From: Candidatus Saccharimonadota bacterium
Lineage (GTDB): Bacteria > Patescibacteriota > Saccharimonadia > Saccharimonadales > UBA7683
NCBI GenBank assembly: GCA_018061375.1
Contig: JAGOUG010000002.1
Location: forward strand, 1-39,285
Length of the DNA stretch: 39,285 nt
Direction of reading: 5' to 3'
Part shown: piece by piece, positions 15,043-23,505 of the stretch
Layout of the letters: every line of letters starts with the position of its first letter
How positions within the stretch are numbered: position 1 is the stretch's first letter
Program-made: the position numbers and the translations under genes
Notes under the pieces: generated by a model
Seen by the model: only the letters and a program-made list of their open reading frames with translations
Told to the model about the DNA's origin: nothing
Databases searched by the model: none

Positions 15043-16212
15043 TTAGTCGTGAAGCCTGAGTGCCTGCGAGGTTCGATGAGCTCTACTATAAGCCTTACCG
15101 CTTGAGCCATACCGTATGCCCCCAAAATCGTATTCTTTGAACAATCGGAGAATACCGTGCTGTGTACTATAGCTAAGTTTATATATACCCTTCTGTAAAC
15201 GTTTCATAGGATTAAGCAATATCGACTTAGGTGATGCTACAACATGCCGCTGTGTGTATGTAGAAAGTGTTTCAGCAAGTCCACCACGAGCTCCAACATT
15301 ACATGAGACTAGAACAAGTTCTGCACCAGGTGTTAGTGCGCCACTATCAGACAACCCTTTAAGTTGATGTAGTTCCTTGGTGTCATCACGGTGAACTTGT
15401 GAATTTCCAAGCTCTAATGATTTTTTACTACCGTGGCCGGTTATGAAAAGCGCTGAGGCTGGTTTAGCTAGCCTATCGGTCACATACAGGGTTTGTGCAA
15501 CAAGTTCGTGCACACTATCAACTTCTGTATACACCACGTTGAAATCACCGTTCTGCACCATAGATTCGTAAATATCAGTTGGTCTATAGCCTTCGGTATA
15601 ACCCGAGTTATTATAGTCACTTGTTGATTCAGCGACCATTATGAGTGGCTTGTCTGATTTCCCGGAGCGGATAAGTTCGATCTGCCTAGCCAAAACACTT
15701 GCGGGATAGCGTCCGAAATGGCGAATACCAAAAATACGATATGCCTTTTGGGGATAGCTTGGATCGATCTCTCGCAACTCCTTCAATGTACGGAGACACT
15801 CTGTAAAATACTCCTCCCGCTCTTCCTTTGAGCATACCGCTGGTGAAATAGTCCCCCAGGCATGCATAATTTCTTCAGATGCAGCAATACTGAAACCAAA
15901 ATTTGCAAATACTGCTTCATGCTCATTCCCAACAACCTCAAGTGAATGATGCCCATCATACCGACTTCTCTTTAACCGGTCCATGCGCGTTTCATTTGTA
16001 AATCTATCAATAAAATCCATCTCCTCACGAGTAAGTAGAAGTGCGTCTGCTTTATCCCATGGATCACGATCAACCGTACCTGTTGTTGCCGCAATACCAG
16101 CGCCTGCTGTTGCACGCTCTTCATCTTGTAGACCATCGGCAAGATCGACAACTCTGCTATGCTTGGCTTCTTGGGGCGAACTGATTTTTTCTATTATATT
16201 TGGAGTATTCAT
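15043..16212 (-). CDS. Caspase-fold (clan CD) cysteine peptidase-like protein
   Basis: 389 residues, not assignable to a named family by eye. The region 185-330 reads as a caspase-hemoglobinase fold: strand KPLIMVAESTSDYNNSG (188-204), strand FNVVYTEV (224-231), strand and catalytic-His motif ALFITGHGS (254-262, His260), and strand with catalytic-Cys motif ELVLVSCNVGARGG (298-311, Cys304). The HG and SC spacing of 44 residues resembles gingipain/DUF4347/CHAT-type domains. The N-terminal 180 residues are acidic and unrecognised; there is no signal peptide or membrane helix, so it is probably cytosolic. It is a single gene with a consensus promoter. Peptidase activity and substrate are inference; it could be a non-catalytic relative. 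Confidence 0.6.
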   Translation of the reverse strand: MNTPNIIEKISSPQEAKHSRVVDLADGLQDEERATAGAGIAATTGTVDRDPWDKADALLLTREEMDFIDRFTNETRMDRLKRSRYDGHHSLEVVGNEHEAVFANFGFSIAASEEIMHAWGTISPAVCSKEEREEYFTECLRTLKELREIDPSYPQKAYRIFGIRHFGRYPASVLARQIELIRSGKSDKPLIMVAESTSDYNNSGYTEGYRPTDIYESMVQNGDFNVVYTEVDSVHELVAQTLYVTDRLAKPASALFITGHGSKKSLELGNSQVHRDDTKELHQLKGLSDSGALTPGAELVLVSCNVGARGGLAETLSTYTQRHVVASPKSILLNPMKRLQKGIYKLSYSTQHGILRLFKEYDFGGIRYGSSGKAYSRAHRTSQALRLHD

Positions 16213-16243
16213 TTTATTTGTTTTTTAACCTTAAACAATTTTT

Positions 16244-16272
16244 ATATTACACTATCTTTACTATTTTGTCAA
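16244..16272 (-). promoter_or_regulatory. Consensus promoter of the caspase-like gene
   Basis: Perfect -35 TTGACA (minus strand, 16267-16272), 17-base spacer, -10 TAATAT (16244-16249), in AT-rich sequence. Among the best promoters in the window, divergent from prfA. Confidence 0.7.
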
Positions 16273-16280
16273 CATATTAT

Positions 16281-16308
16281 TTGTTATGACTAGATGGAGA
16301 GCTATAAT
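16281..16308 (+). promoter_or_regulatory. prfA promoter
   Basis: -35 TTGTTA (16281-16286), 16-base spacer, -10 TATAAT (16303-16308). Transcription would begin about 14 bases before the prfA ATG. A second TATACT at 16314-16319 would give a leaderless mRNA. No Shine-Dalgarno precedes the ATG. Confidence 0.5.
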
Positions 16309-16328
16309 AACTGTATACTGTTACAGTT

Positions 16329-17381
16329 ATGAATGCAGGAGAAAAATTAAGAAACGAGCTGAACGAGCTTACCAAAGCACTCAGTGCGCCGGATGCTTTT
16401 TCTGATCCAAAAATTGGTGAGAAGAATCGTAGACATGCCGAACTAGAGGTCATCATTACTGCCCTCGATACAAAAGAGTCGCTCACCACTCAGCTTATTG
16501 AAGCAAACGAGCTCCTACGTGAAAATGATGCCGAAATGTCTGCGCTCGCAAAACTTGAAATTCCCGAACTTGAAGCTAAGATAGCTACAGTTGAAGATGA
16601 ACTTACTGAGTTACTAACACCCAAGGACCCGAACGACCACAAAAACGCGGTTATTGAAATTCGCGCTGGTGCCGGTGGTGATGAAGCCGGCTTATTTGCA
16701 GCTGAACTACTCCGTATGTACCTCCGCTACTGCGAAACCCACGGCCTGAAAACGGAGCTCCTTTCAGAAAATGCTAATGATTCTGGTGGCTATAAAGAAG
16801 CGATTCTATTAGTTAAAGGCGAAGATGTCTACAAACAACTAAAGTTTGAAGGTGGCGTCCACCGTGTCCAGCGTGTTCCTGCGACTGAAAGCCAGGGTAG
16901 AATTCATACATCTACTGTAACAGTCGCAGTTATGCCCGAAGCGGAAGAGACTGATATAGATATAAAAGAAGTTGATCTTAAAGTGGACACTTACCGAGCC
17001 TCCGGCCACGGTGGACAGAGTGTGAACACCACAGACTCAGCCGTGAGAATTACGCACCTCCCTTCTGGTATTGTGGTGACAAATCAAGATGAAAAATCTC
17101 AAATTAAAAACAAACTAAAAGCTATGAGTGTGCTCCGTTCGCGTTTGCTCCAGAAACAAATTGATGATGAAAATGCTAAACTTTCTGCCCAGCGTAAAAG
17201 CCTCATCGGCTCAGGTGACAGATCAGAAAAAATTAGAACCTACAACTTCCCGCAAGACCGAATTACCGACCACCGTATTGGCTACTCACGCAGTAACATA
17301 CCCCAGGCTATGAATGGTGACATCGACGACCTCATAACAAACCTACAGTCGTACGAATCACAGCTGGCAAGAGAACAATAA
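16329..17381 (+). CDS. prfA: Peptide chain release factor 1
   Basis: 350 residues. It recognises UAA and UAG. The RF1 tripeptide region [20 protein letters not shown] (PAT, the PxT class) and the peptidyl-hydrolysis loop [20 protein letters not shown] with its GGQ are intact. [22 protein letters not shown] is the following conserved helix. The N-terminal coiled region starts directly at [14 protein letters not shown], matching the family, which supports the ATG despite the missing Shine-Dalgarno. First gene of prfA-trmH-prmC; its stop shares one base with the next ATG. Confidence 0.97.
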   Translation: MNAGEKLRNELNELTKALSAPDAFSDPKIGEKNRRHAELEVIITALDTKESLTTQLIEANELLRENDAEMSALAKLEIPELEAKIATVEDELTELLTPKDPNDHKNAVIEIRAGAGGDEAGLFAAELLRMYLRYCETHGLKTELLSENANDSGGYKEAILLVKGEDVYKQLKFEGGVHRVQRVPATESQGRIHTSTVTVAVMPEAEETDIDIKEVDLKVDTYRASGHGGQSVNTTDSAVRITHLPSGIVVTNQDEKSQIKNKLKAMSVLRSRLLQKQIDDENAKLSAQRKSLIGSGDRSEKIRTYNFPQDRITDHRIGYSRSNIPQAMNGDIDDLITNLQSYESQLAREQ

Positions 17382-18160
17382 TGATTCCTGTAATTACCAG
17401 CCCCAGCAACCCAAAAATTAAGTGGGTAAAAAGTTTACATAAAAATAGTACTCGGCGTGACGAGAGTGTATTTTTAGTTGAGGGCGTTAAAGAAATCGGC
17501 TTTGCTGTTGATGGCGGATACTTACTTCATTCTTTGTTTGTCTGCCCGGAAATATATGCCGGTGATACCCCCATATTCGAAGATATAGAGATATATAACG
17601 TCACAAAAGATTGTTATGAAAAAATTGCCTACCGCGAATCTAGTAATGGCCTGATTGCTGTGTTTCAGGCTAAGCAAAAAACACTGGACGATCTCACCTT
17701 TGATGATAATCCGTTCTATTTAGTGGTTGAATCCGTAGAGAAACCAGGCAACCTTGGGGCAATTATACGAACAGCCGATGGCGCGGGCGTAGATGCAGTA
17801 ATTGTCTGTGACCAAAAAACAGATATATTTAATCCTAACGTTATCAGATCGAGTGTTGGTACGTTATTCACATCGCAGGTTGTAGTGACCAGTTCAGAAG
17901 ATCTTTTGGACTTTCTCCAAAAACACGAAATTACGCCATATGGCGCCCTTCTGGCAGATGATGCGGCTGAATATAGCAAAGTAGACTTCACGACTCCAAC
18001 TGCACTTATTCTAGGCACCGAACATGAAGGCCTCAGTGACTTCTGGAAGACACACGCACAACCAATTACAATTCCGATGCGCGGTGAAAATGACTCACTG
18101 AATGTCAGTAATGCAGCAGCGATACTAGCCTACGAGGTTCTACGACAGCGTGAACTATAA
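17381..18160 (+). CDS. SpoU/TrmH-family RNA 2'-O-methyltransferase
   Basis: 259 residues. An N-terminal L30e-like substrate-binding domain (SPSNPKIKWVKSLHKNSTRRDESVFLVEGVKEI) is followed by the knotted SPOUT domain with motif 1 PGNLGAIIRTADGAG, motif 2 ALILGTEHEGL and motif 3 IPMRGENDSLNVSNAAAILAYE. This is the RlmB/TsnR-like arrangement for 2'-O-methylation of rRNA; the exact target nucleotide cannot be read from sequence. It overlaps prfA by one base and prmC by eleven, so all three are one translationally coupled unit. Confidence 0.92.
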   Translation: MIPVITSPSNPKIKWVKSLHKNSTRRDESVFLVEGVKEIGFAVDGGYLLHSLFVCPEIYAGDTPIFEDIEIYNVTKDCYEKIAYRESSNGLIAVFQAKQKTLDDLTFDDNPFYLVVESVEKPGNLGAIIRTADGAGVDAVIVCDQKTDIFNPNVIRSSVGTLFTSQVVVTSSEDLLDFLQKHEITPYGALLADDAAEYSKVDFTTPTALILGTEHEGLSDFWKTHAQPITIPMRGENDSLNVSNAAAILAYEVLRQREL

Positions 18161-18974
18161 TCAGTGGCTCACATCTAGTACTGCCCTGCTAAAGAAATCA
18201 GGAATCGAATCAGCAAGGCTTGATTGTATATTACTGCTATCAGATCAAATAGATAAATCGAGGGAATGGATTTTAGCCCACGGAGATAGTGAAATAGCAG
18301 AGTCCGATCAACTCATACTGAGTACTAAAGTTACCCAAAGATCACAGAGAGTCCCCCTTGCATACATAAGAAACACTCAGGAATTCTACGGACGGAGTTT
18401 CTACGTGGATACCAATGTACTAATCCCCCGCCCTGAATCTGAAGATATTATTTCTCTCCTTAAATCTGCGACAAAAGACCCCGGTAGTACCACTGTTATT
18501 GATATCGGTACTGGCTCAGGAATATTAGCGATAACTGCAAAACTAGAGATACCCAGCCTAACCGTTATTGCGACCGACATATCAGAAAGCGCACTGCAAG
18601 TTGCAAAAAGAAATGCTCAGACGTATGGTGCAAACATAGAATTTATAAACTCAAATTTGCTCGAAACTATTCCAGCTTCCAGCTTCCAACTTCCAACTTC
18701 CATTCTTATAACGAATCTCCCCTACGTACCCACTAACCTTATTACGAGCCCAGAGATCACATATGAACCAGAAGGAGCACTCTTCTCTGGTGACGACGGA
18801 ATGAGCCATTACCAGCGCTTCTGGCTGCAGTTAGCCGAAGCTGAGCCTAAACCCCAATCAGTTATAACTGAGAGCCTGAAAGAGCAACATGTAGCCATGC
18901 AGGACTATGCACTGCAAGCAGGATATATACTTAAAAATACTGCTACTTTGGTTCAACAGTTCGTACTTAGTTAG
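18150..18974 (+). CDS. prmC: Release factor glutamine methyltransferase
   Basis: 274 residues. It methylates the glutamine of the release-factor GGQ loop using SAM; its place two genes after prfA supports this. An N-terminal helical domain (1-85) precedes the Rossmann methyltransferase with VIDIGTGSGILAI (116-128) and ATDISESALQVAKRNA (141-156). The catalytic NPPY motif reads NLPY (189-192), an unusual change. Just before it, 18671-18698 is a tandem seven-base repeat encoding residues 174-183 in a loop. Its last eight bases overlap the convergent htrA gene. Confidence 0.92.
   Translation: MNYNQWLTSSTALLKKSGIESARLDCILLLSDQIDKSREWILAHGDSEIAESDQLILSTKVTQRSQRVPLAYIRNTQEFYGRSFYVDTNVLIPRPESEDIISLLKSATKDPGSTTVIDIGTGSGILAITAKLEIPSLTVIATDISESALQVAKRNAQTYGANIEFINSNLLETIPASSFQLPTSILITNLPYVPTNLITSPEITYEPEGALFSGDDGMSHYQRFWLQLAEAEPKPQSVITESLKEQHVAMQDYALQAGYILKNTATLVQQFVLS
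18671..18705 (+). repeat. Tandem heptanucleotide repeat inside prmC
   Basis: Four consecutive copies of TCCARCT (two TCCAGCT, two TCCAACT) and a fifth partial TCCAT lie in frame within prmC. Because the unit is seven bases, gain or loss of one copy would shift the reading frame just ahead of the catalytic NLPY motif. Confidence 0.8.
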
Positions 18975-20166
18975 TTTGAGCAGCTTCAGCGAGCGTCGCT
19001 TTTAATGTAACATCTTTGCCATCCCGTACAACCGTAAGTATGACTGTGTCACCTGGTGCATATCTAGAAATAACGCTATCAAGCGGCCGCCGCTGATCAA
19101 GGGCAAGGCCATTTATCTTTGTGATTATGTCACCTGGGCGTACGCCTGCTTTATCTGCTGGGCCTGCCACAACGACTGAACCAGAATCGGTACTAATATA
19201 TGCACCCTTACTCACATTCAGACCTTTTTCGCCCACAAGTTCAGGAGTAATCATCATAAATTTTACTCCCAGTAATGGCCGAGTAAGCTTGCCTGTCTTC
19301 TGAACACTCGTCACCGCACCCTTTGCTTCGTTAATTGGAATTGAAAAACCTATATTCTGAGCATCAGCTGCAATTGCCGTGTTTATGCCAATAACTTCAC
19401 CGTCATAATTAAGCAGTGGCCCTCCAGAATTACCTGAGTTTATAGCCGCATCCGTTTGGAATAGATTTGTCAGTTGTTCACTTCCACTGCCATCTTCACT
19501 ACCCGCTTCAACTGGTCGCCCAACGCCAGAGATTATGCCTGAGGTTACCGTATTCTGGAACTGCCCTAGCGCATTGCCGATTGCTATCACCTTCTGTCCT
19601 GTTCGGACTATATCTGAATCACCGAGTACTGCTGACTTAAAGTTCTTTGGATCCTTAACTTGCAAAACTGCAATATCATTAAGCGGATCACGCCCAACAA
19701 TTGTGACATCGCTATACACAGTTCCGTCTGACATTACTATTTTGACGGAACTCGTACCCTCAGGTACAACGTGCTTGTTCGTAAGAATGAGCCCTGATGT
19801 ATCTACAATTAAACCAGTGCCCGCGGCCTGCCCCGTTATAGCTTTATCACCGTAGTATGAGTTCACCACACGCTGCTGTTCAGTAACTATGGATACCACA
19901 CTCGGGCTCACCTGCTGCGCGATATCGGCAATAACCTCACCCTCAGATGCAATCACCTGTCGCTGCTGCTCTATAGTTGCTTGTGGTCTAACTTTAAGCG
20001 CAATTATAAAGCCTAGACTCATCAATGCACCTGCAATACAAACAATACAGAAAGTTATAATCAAGAACGCAAGATTCCGTCTAGATGTATACGGCCTCTT
20101 TGGTTTAGCCGCGTGAGTACCTGCCATGTTGGGCCCCGAACTAGACTGCATATTTTTAGATTCCAT
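18967..20166 (-). CDS. htrA: HtrA/DegP-type serine protease, membrane anchored
   Basis: 399 residues from the ATG at 20166, which has a run of seven G's five bases upstream; an upstream GTG at 20208 would overlap the preceding gene. One transmembrane anchor (about 31-57) precedes an S1C trypsin-like domain with His132 (LTNKHVV), Asp164 (PLNDIAV) and Ser247 (GNSGGPL). A single PDZ domain follows (about 290-390, AGVRPGDIITKING). It would act outside the membrane as a quality-control protease. It follows an unrecognised membrane protein, probably in one transcript. Confidence 0.95.
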   Translation of the reverse strand: MESKNMQSSSGPNMAGTHAAKPKRPYTSRRNLAFLIITFCIVCIAGALMSLGFIIALKVRPQATIEQQRQVIASEGEVIADIAQQVSPSVVSIVTEQQRVVNSYYGDKAITGQAAGTGLIVDTSGLILTNKHVVPEGTSSVKIVMSDGTVYSDVTIVGRDPLNDIAVLQVKDPKNFKSAVLGDSDIVRTGQKVIAIGNALGQFQNTVTSGIISGVGRPVEAGSEDGSGSEQLTNLFQTDAAINSGNSGGPLLNYDGEVIGINTAIAADAQNIGFSIPINEAKGAVTSVQKTGKLTRPLLGVKFMMITPELVGEKGLNVSKGAYISTDSGSVVVAGPADKAGVRPGDIITKINGLALDQRRPLDSVISRYAPGDTVILTVVRDGKDVTLKATLAEAAQTN

Positions 20167-20189
20167 CAATACCCCCCCGTTTTTATTGA

Positions 20190-20963
20190 TTAAAGTATTG
20201 GCTTCCACCCAGAAGTTACGACGAGCGCTAGCAACACGATAGTACTTAGTAATACATTTTCTATAATTAAGTTCCGTGTGACGGCGTCATTTTTGTGTGC
20301 ATGATACATACTACCTACTGTAGCTGATATGACCGTGACAAATAGCGCTGCGGCAGCAATCATTAGACCACCAATAAAGTAGTACTGTAGCCAATGGAGT
20401 GCGTACCATACAACTTGCATAATCAGGAATCCCCATAAAAGACTAAGTGCTCGGTAATGCGGCTCGTCATAATTACTAAAGTAATGTCGTGCTGCGGACC
20501 AAGATATAACCCATGCAAGTAAACAAACGACGACTGCATGCGTCACTAAGTCTGTTGAGCCAAAAATCATTATGAGTCCGAGTGTTTGTGCCCATAATGC
20601 CTGTGTGCTCACCCAAAAATCAGAACTCCGAGGCTTTATGAAGAGTAGCCACACGGCGTATACCGCAACCCATAGGTAGGCGGCCATTGATTCTTGTGAT
20701 TGATGCATTAATCCAACACAGCTCACCCCAACAATTACATCTACTAAATTTGCCTTAATATTCGGAATCCAGAATCGTGGTTGTACTGCGAAGGTGCGCC
20801 ACTTACTCAGAATAACCAAAGCAATTGCAAGCGGTGTCAGCTGCCAAAAAAGCACCATTGCACCAAGTACTATACTAAAGCCTAAATTAACCCCGATGTG
20901 TAGTAGATCACCAGAATCTAAACCGGGTCTCTTGCCCCAAAAGGTCTTTTTCGCCTGTAACAT
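20190..20963 (-). CDS. Unrecognised polytopic membrane protein
   Basis: 257 residues with about seven to eight hydrophobic segments (for example FSIVLGAMVLFWQLTPLAIA, LGLIMIFGS, and the last VLLSTIVLLALVV). A short basic N-terminus (KKTFWGKRPG) suggests the cytoplasmic side. No motif that I recognise; HYFSNYDEPHYRALSLLWGF holds the most charged loop. It is directly upstream of htrA. The ATG is nine bases from an extended -10 (TGGTATACT), so the mRNA is probably leaderless. Confidence 0.75.
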   Translation of the reverse strand: MLQAKKTFWGKRPGLDSGDLLHIGVNLGFSIVLGAMVLFWQLTPLAIALVILSKWRTFAVQPRFWIPNIKANLVDVIVGVSCVGLMHQSQESMAAYLWVAVYAVWLLFIKPRSSDFWVSTQALWAQTLGLIMIFGSTDLVTHAVVVCLLAWVISWSAARHYFSNYDEPHYRALSLLWGFLIMQVVWYALHWLQYYFIGGLMIAAAALFVTVISATVGSMYHAHKNDAVTRNLIIENVLLSTIVLLALVVTSGWKPIL

Positions 20964-20972
20964 ATGTGTACT

Positions 20973-20978
20973 AGTATA
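20973..20978 (-). promoter_or_regulatory. -10 box of the membrane protein-htrA unit
   Basis: Extended -10 TGG-TATACT on the minus strand ends nine bases before the ATG at 20963, with no Shine-Dalgarno. Confidence 0.5.
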
Positions 20979-20992
20979 CCACTTTCAACTAC

Positions 20993-22630
20993 TTACTGGG
21001 TAGTACTGGGCTTAGGCTTTCCCAGGATGATTACAAAGTCTGCGGTATACCTTAATGCTTCTGGATTCATCTTTTTGTCAGTCGTAGCGGTCGTAGAAAG
21101 ATTCTTCTCTAAGAAGGCCTTTGTGCCGGGCTTTGTGCCGCCCGAAAGATCAACCACGACGTTACTGGTGCGCTCCGTACTTGCATTTGAAGTAACCAAG
21201 ACTGTGATCCCTTTTTCTGAAAGAGTATCAGCATATTTCTGTGCTAGGCCTGTTGTACCACTACCATTTAATATAACTGCCGTAGCCCCTTCCTTAACAA
21301 GTGGATCGGTACTTGTGAGTTTTTTAATATACGATTTCAACTGCGTAAAGTTGTTGATTCCTGCAGTTGGCATAACGATACTCTGACCATTGTACATACC
21401 GGTTTTAAGTAGGTTTGTTTCCGGGTCTGCGAGGTCAATAGATTCTATATTCTTATTTTCTACCAGCTTCGAAAGGTCGTACAAACGACGGAGCTCACTA
21501 GTATTAAAGTTTGTTGAAACGTTGTCACCCGCAGCATCAAGTAATCCACCGATTTTACTTGGGTTTGAAAGTACGCCTGCGCTCAGCGCTTTGTCTTTGA
21601 GTGCAAGTAACATCGCCCTTTGGTACGTTGTTCTGTCAAAATCACCACGACTCATGCCGTAGCCACCCTTAACGTTTCGTGAACGTGCAAGCGCGAGTGC
21701 AGACAGCCCATCAAGTTTCTGACTACCGTTCTTAAGGCGAACAGGTCCACCATCTTTGGGCTGAATGTTCGGGTCATATATACCTCTTGGGTCATCACTA
21801 TCAACAGTAATTGTTATACCACCAACTGCATCAACCGCATCTTTAAATGCAGTGTAGTTTAGCTTTCCGTAGTAGTGAATTGGGATGCCAAAGTTCGTAG
21901 AAACAATTTTAGAAAGCAGACCCATTCCGCCTTTGGGGTATCCTGGTTCGCTAAACTCAACACTTTCACCACACTGATATGCATTATTTATCTTACCTTC
22001 ATAACCAGCAGCGCATTGTTCACCATACTTGACCCATAAATCACGCGGTATACTCGTTGTGAACGCGGTGTTATTTTTAGTATCAACACTTACAAGCATA
22101 ATTGAATCTGTTAAGGCGGCGCCGCCATGGTCGGGGTCGTCCTCAGAAGTACCTGCTAAAATTATATTGACCCTGCCCTCTTCTTCACCTTTAAGTTTTG
22201 TGGTGTTTAAAAAGCCAAGAACATTACCGTCAAAAACTTTTGATGAAGTATTCAGGAACTTCCATCCAAGAAATCCACCAACAAGTAAGAGCACGAGCAG
22301 TACAACTAGAAGAGCTCTTTTTAGCTTCCTCTTTGTCGGTGACGTTTGTTTTGTAGCTCTTTCGGCTCGCTTCTTTTTAAACTGCCACCAGTGAGCCTTT
22401 TTCTGAGGCTGTTGGTCGGATGCCTCTAGGCCAAGCGTAAGTGTGTTATCGTCTGACCAAGCCTCATCAGCAAAGGCTATTTTTTGGTCTGCAGCAGTCC
22501 GACGAGTGAATCCTTCGGATTTTTTTCGTGACTGCGACAAGTCAGGTCTCTGGGAATCCTGAGACTGTGGCCTTCGACGGACAAAACCGTCCATACTCGC
22601 ATTCTTTGGTACTCGCTTTTTTGATTGCAT
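20993..22630 (-). CDS. LytR-CpsA-Psr (LCP) family transferase with LytR_C domain
   Basis: 545 residues from the ATG at 22630; a longer frame would run into the divergent lepB promoter. A basic, disordered cytoplasmic N-terminus (1-104) is followed by one transmembrane helix (105-125). The LCP catalytic domain (about 150-340) has NIILAGTSEDDPDHGGAALTDSIML, SIPRDLWV and ALARSRNVKGGYGMSRGDFDRTTYQR, with the arginines and aspartates that bind polyprenyl pyrophosphate. A C-terminal LytR_C domain follows (about 420-510). The family attaches glycopolymers such as wall teichoic acid to peptidoglycan. The leader is only about six bases long. Confidence 0.93.
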   Translation of the reverse strand: MQSKKRVPKNASMDGFVRRRPQSQDSQRPDLSQSRKKSEGFTRRTAADQKIAFADEAWSDDNTLTLGLEASDQQPQKKAHWWQFKKKRAERATKQTSPTKRKLKRALLVVLLVLLLVGGFLGWKFLNTSSKVFDGNVLGFLNTTKLKGEEEGRVNIILAGTSEDDPDHGGAALTDSIMLVSVDTKNNTAFTTSIPRDLWVKYGEQCAAGYEGKINNAYQCGESVEFSEPGYPKGGMGLLSKIVSTNFGIPIHYYGKLNYTAFKDAVDAVGGITITVDSDDPRGIYDPNIQPKDGGPVRLKNGSQKLDGLSALALARSRNVKGGYGMSRGDFDRTTYQRAMLLALKDKALSAGVLSNPSKIGGLLDAAGDNVSTNFNTSELRRLYDLSKLVENKNIESIDLADPETNLLKTGMYNGQSIVMPTAGINNFTQLKSYIKKLTSTDPLVKEGATAVILNGSGTTGLAQKYADTLSEKGITVLVTSNASTERTSNVVVDLSGGTKPGTKAFLEKNLSTTATTDKKMNPEALRYTADFVIILGKPKPSTTQ

Positions 22631-22643
22631 ATTACTTTGTACC

Positions 22644-22672
22644 AGTATAACTGGTTTACCAAAAGCGGTAAA
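22644..22672 (-). promoter_or_regulatory. LCP gene promoter overlapping a divergent-region dyad
   Basis: -35 TTTACC (minus strand, 22667-22672), 17-base spacer, -10 TATACT (22644-22649), 13 bases before the ATG. The -35 is one half of a perfect inverted repeat TTTACC-N6-GGTAAA (22655-22672) lying between lepB and the LCP gene, a candidate shared operator. Confidence 0.55.
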
Positions 22673-22696
22673 GACCGTGTTTTTTATTGAACAGGC

Positions 22697-22705
22697 TGTT
22701 ATACT
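22697..22705 (+). promoter_or_regulatory. lepB extended -10 box
   Basis: TGTTATACT ends ten bases before the lepB ATG at 22716. No -35 of quality and no Shine-Dalgarno is present, so the transcript is probably leaderless. Confidence 0.5.
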
Positions 22706-22715
22706 TGGCATCGAC

Positions 22716-23420
22716 ATGGATCAAGAAAGCAAAATACAAGACACCTCTACGGATCAGGTTACACCAGTGGTAACTGACGGCTCTTTGCCTACAGAAGGCG
22801 ATCCCATTATGAACATAGACCCCACTGTGTCGGATGTAAGTAATCCCGAACCTGCACAAAAAAAAGAGGGTGGCATACTTTCACTGTTTGTAACTATAGT
22901 AATTGCGCTTGTACTCGTGCAGATTATTAACATATTCTTTTTACAAAGCTACCGTGTGTTCGGGCAAAGTATGTACTCAACGCTTAATACGAATGATAGA
23001 CTCATAATATCCAAATTCGGCAAAACTGCCGCCAAGGCAACGCAGAAAGATTATCAGCCTGAAAGAGGTGAAATTATTGTGTTTCAAAGCCCTATTGATC
23101 CAGAGATTCAACTGATAAAGCGGGTTATTGGACTACCGGGAGATCGAGTTGTTGTTTCGAACGGCTCAATTACGGTATACAACAAAGAAAATCCCCAGGG
23201 TTTCAACCCTGACGATGCTCCATATGGTGCAAATCTACCACCAACAAGTGGTAGGGCTGATGTTAAAGTCCCTGCAAATCATATATTTGTAAGTGGCGAC
23301 AATCGCGAAGGCAGTAACTCTCTTGATTCAAGAAATGAACTCGGAACTGTTCCTGAAGAAAATATCATAGGCTCTCTGCTAGTAAGAATTTGGCCACTCA
23401 GCGAAGCTAAATTTTTTTAA
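22716..23420 (+). CDS. lepB: Signal peptidase I
   Basis: 234 residues from the ATG at 22716. It removes signal peptides from Sec/Tat-exported proteins. A long acidic cytoplasmic N-terminus (about 1-50) precedes one membrane helix (about 54-75). The catalytic Ser85 lies in FGQSMYSTL and the general-base Lys135 in LIKRVIGLPGDRV; the late motif SGDNREGSNSLDSR is also intact. Divergent from the LCP gene. It ends convergently to parB with about 85 bases between them and no clear terminator. Confidence 0.96.
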   Translation: MDQESKIQDTSTDQVTPVVTDGSLPTEGDPIMNIDPTVSDVSNPEPAQKKEGGILSLFVTIVIALVLVQIINIFFLQSYRVFGQSMYSTLNTNDRLIISKFGKTAAKATQKDYQPERGEIIVFQSPIDPEIQLIKRVIGLPGDRVVVSNGSITVYNKENPQGFNPDDAPYGANLPPTSGRADVKVPANHIFVSGDNREGSNSLDSRNELGTVPEENIIGSLLVRIWPLSEAKFF

Positions 23421-23505
23421 GAACTAGCTCGTAAGACTACTTACTGGGCTTCTTCTTCGCTCTACTTAAATAGTATCTCTTTCGATTTATATCGATGCAG
23501 CAACA

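Noticed and set aside
23421..23505. Terminator between convergent lepB and parB
   Set aside because: Only a weak CGAT/ATCG dyad is present, without a T-run.
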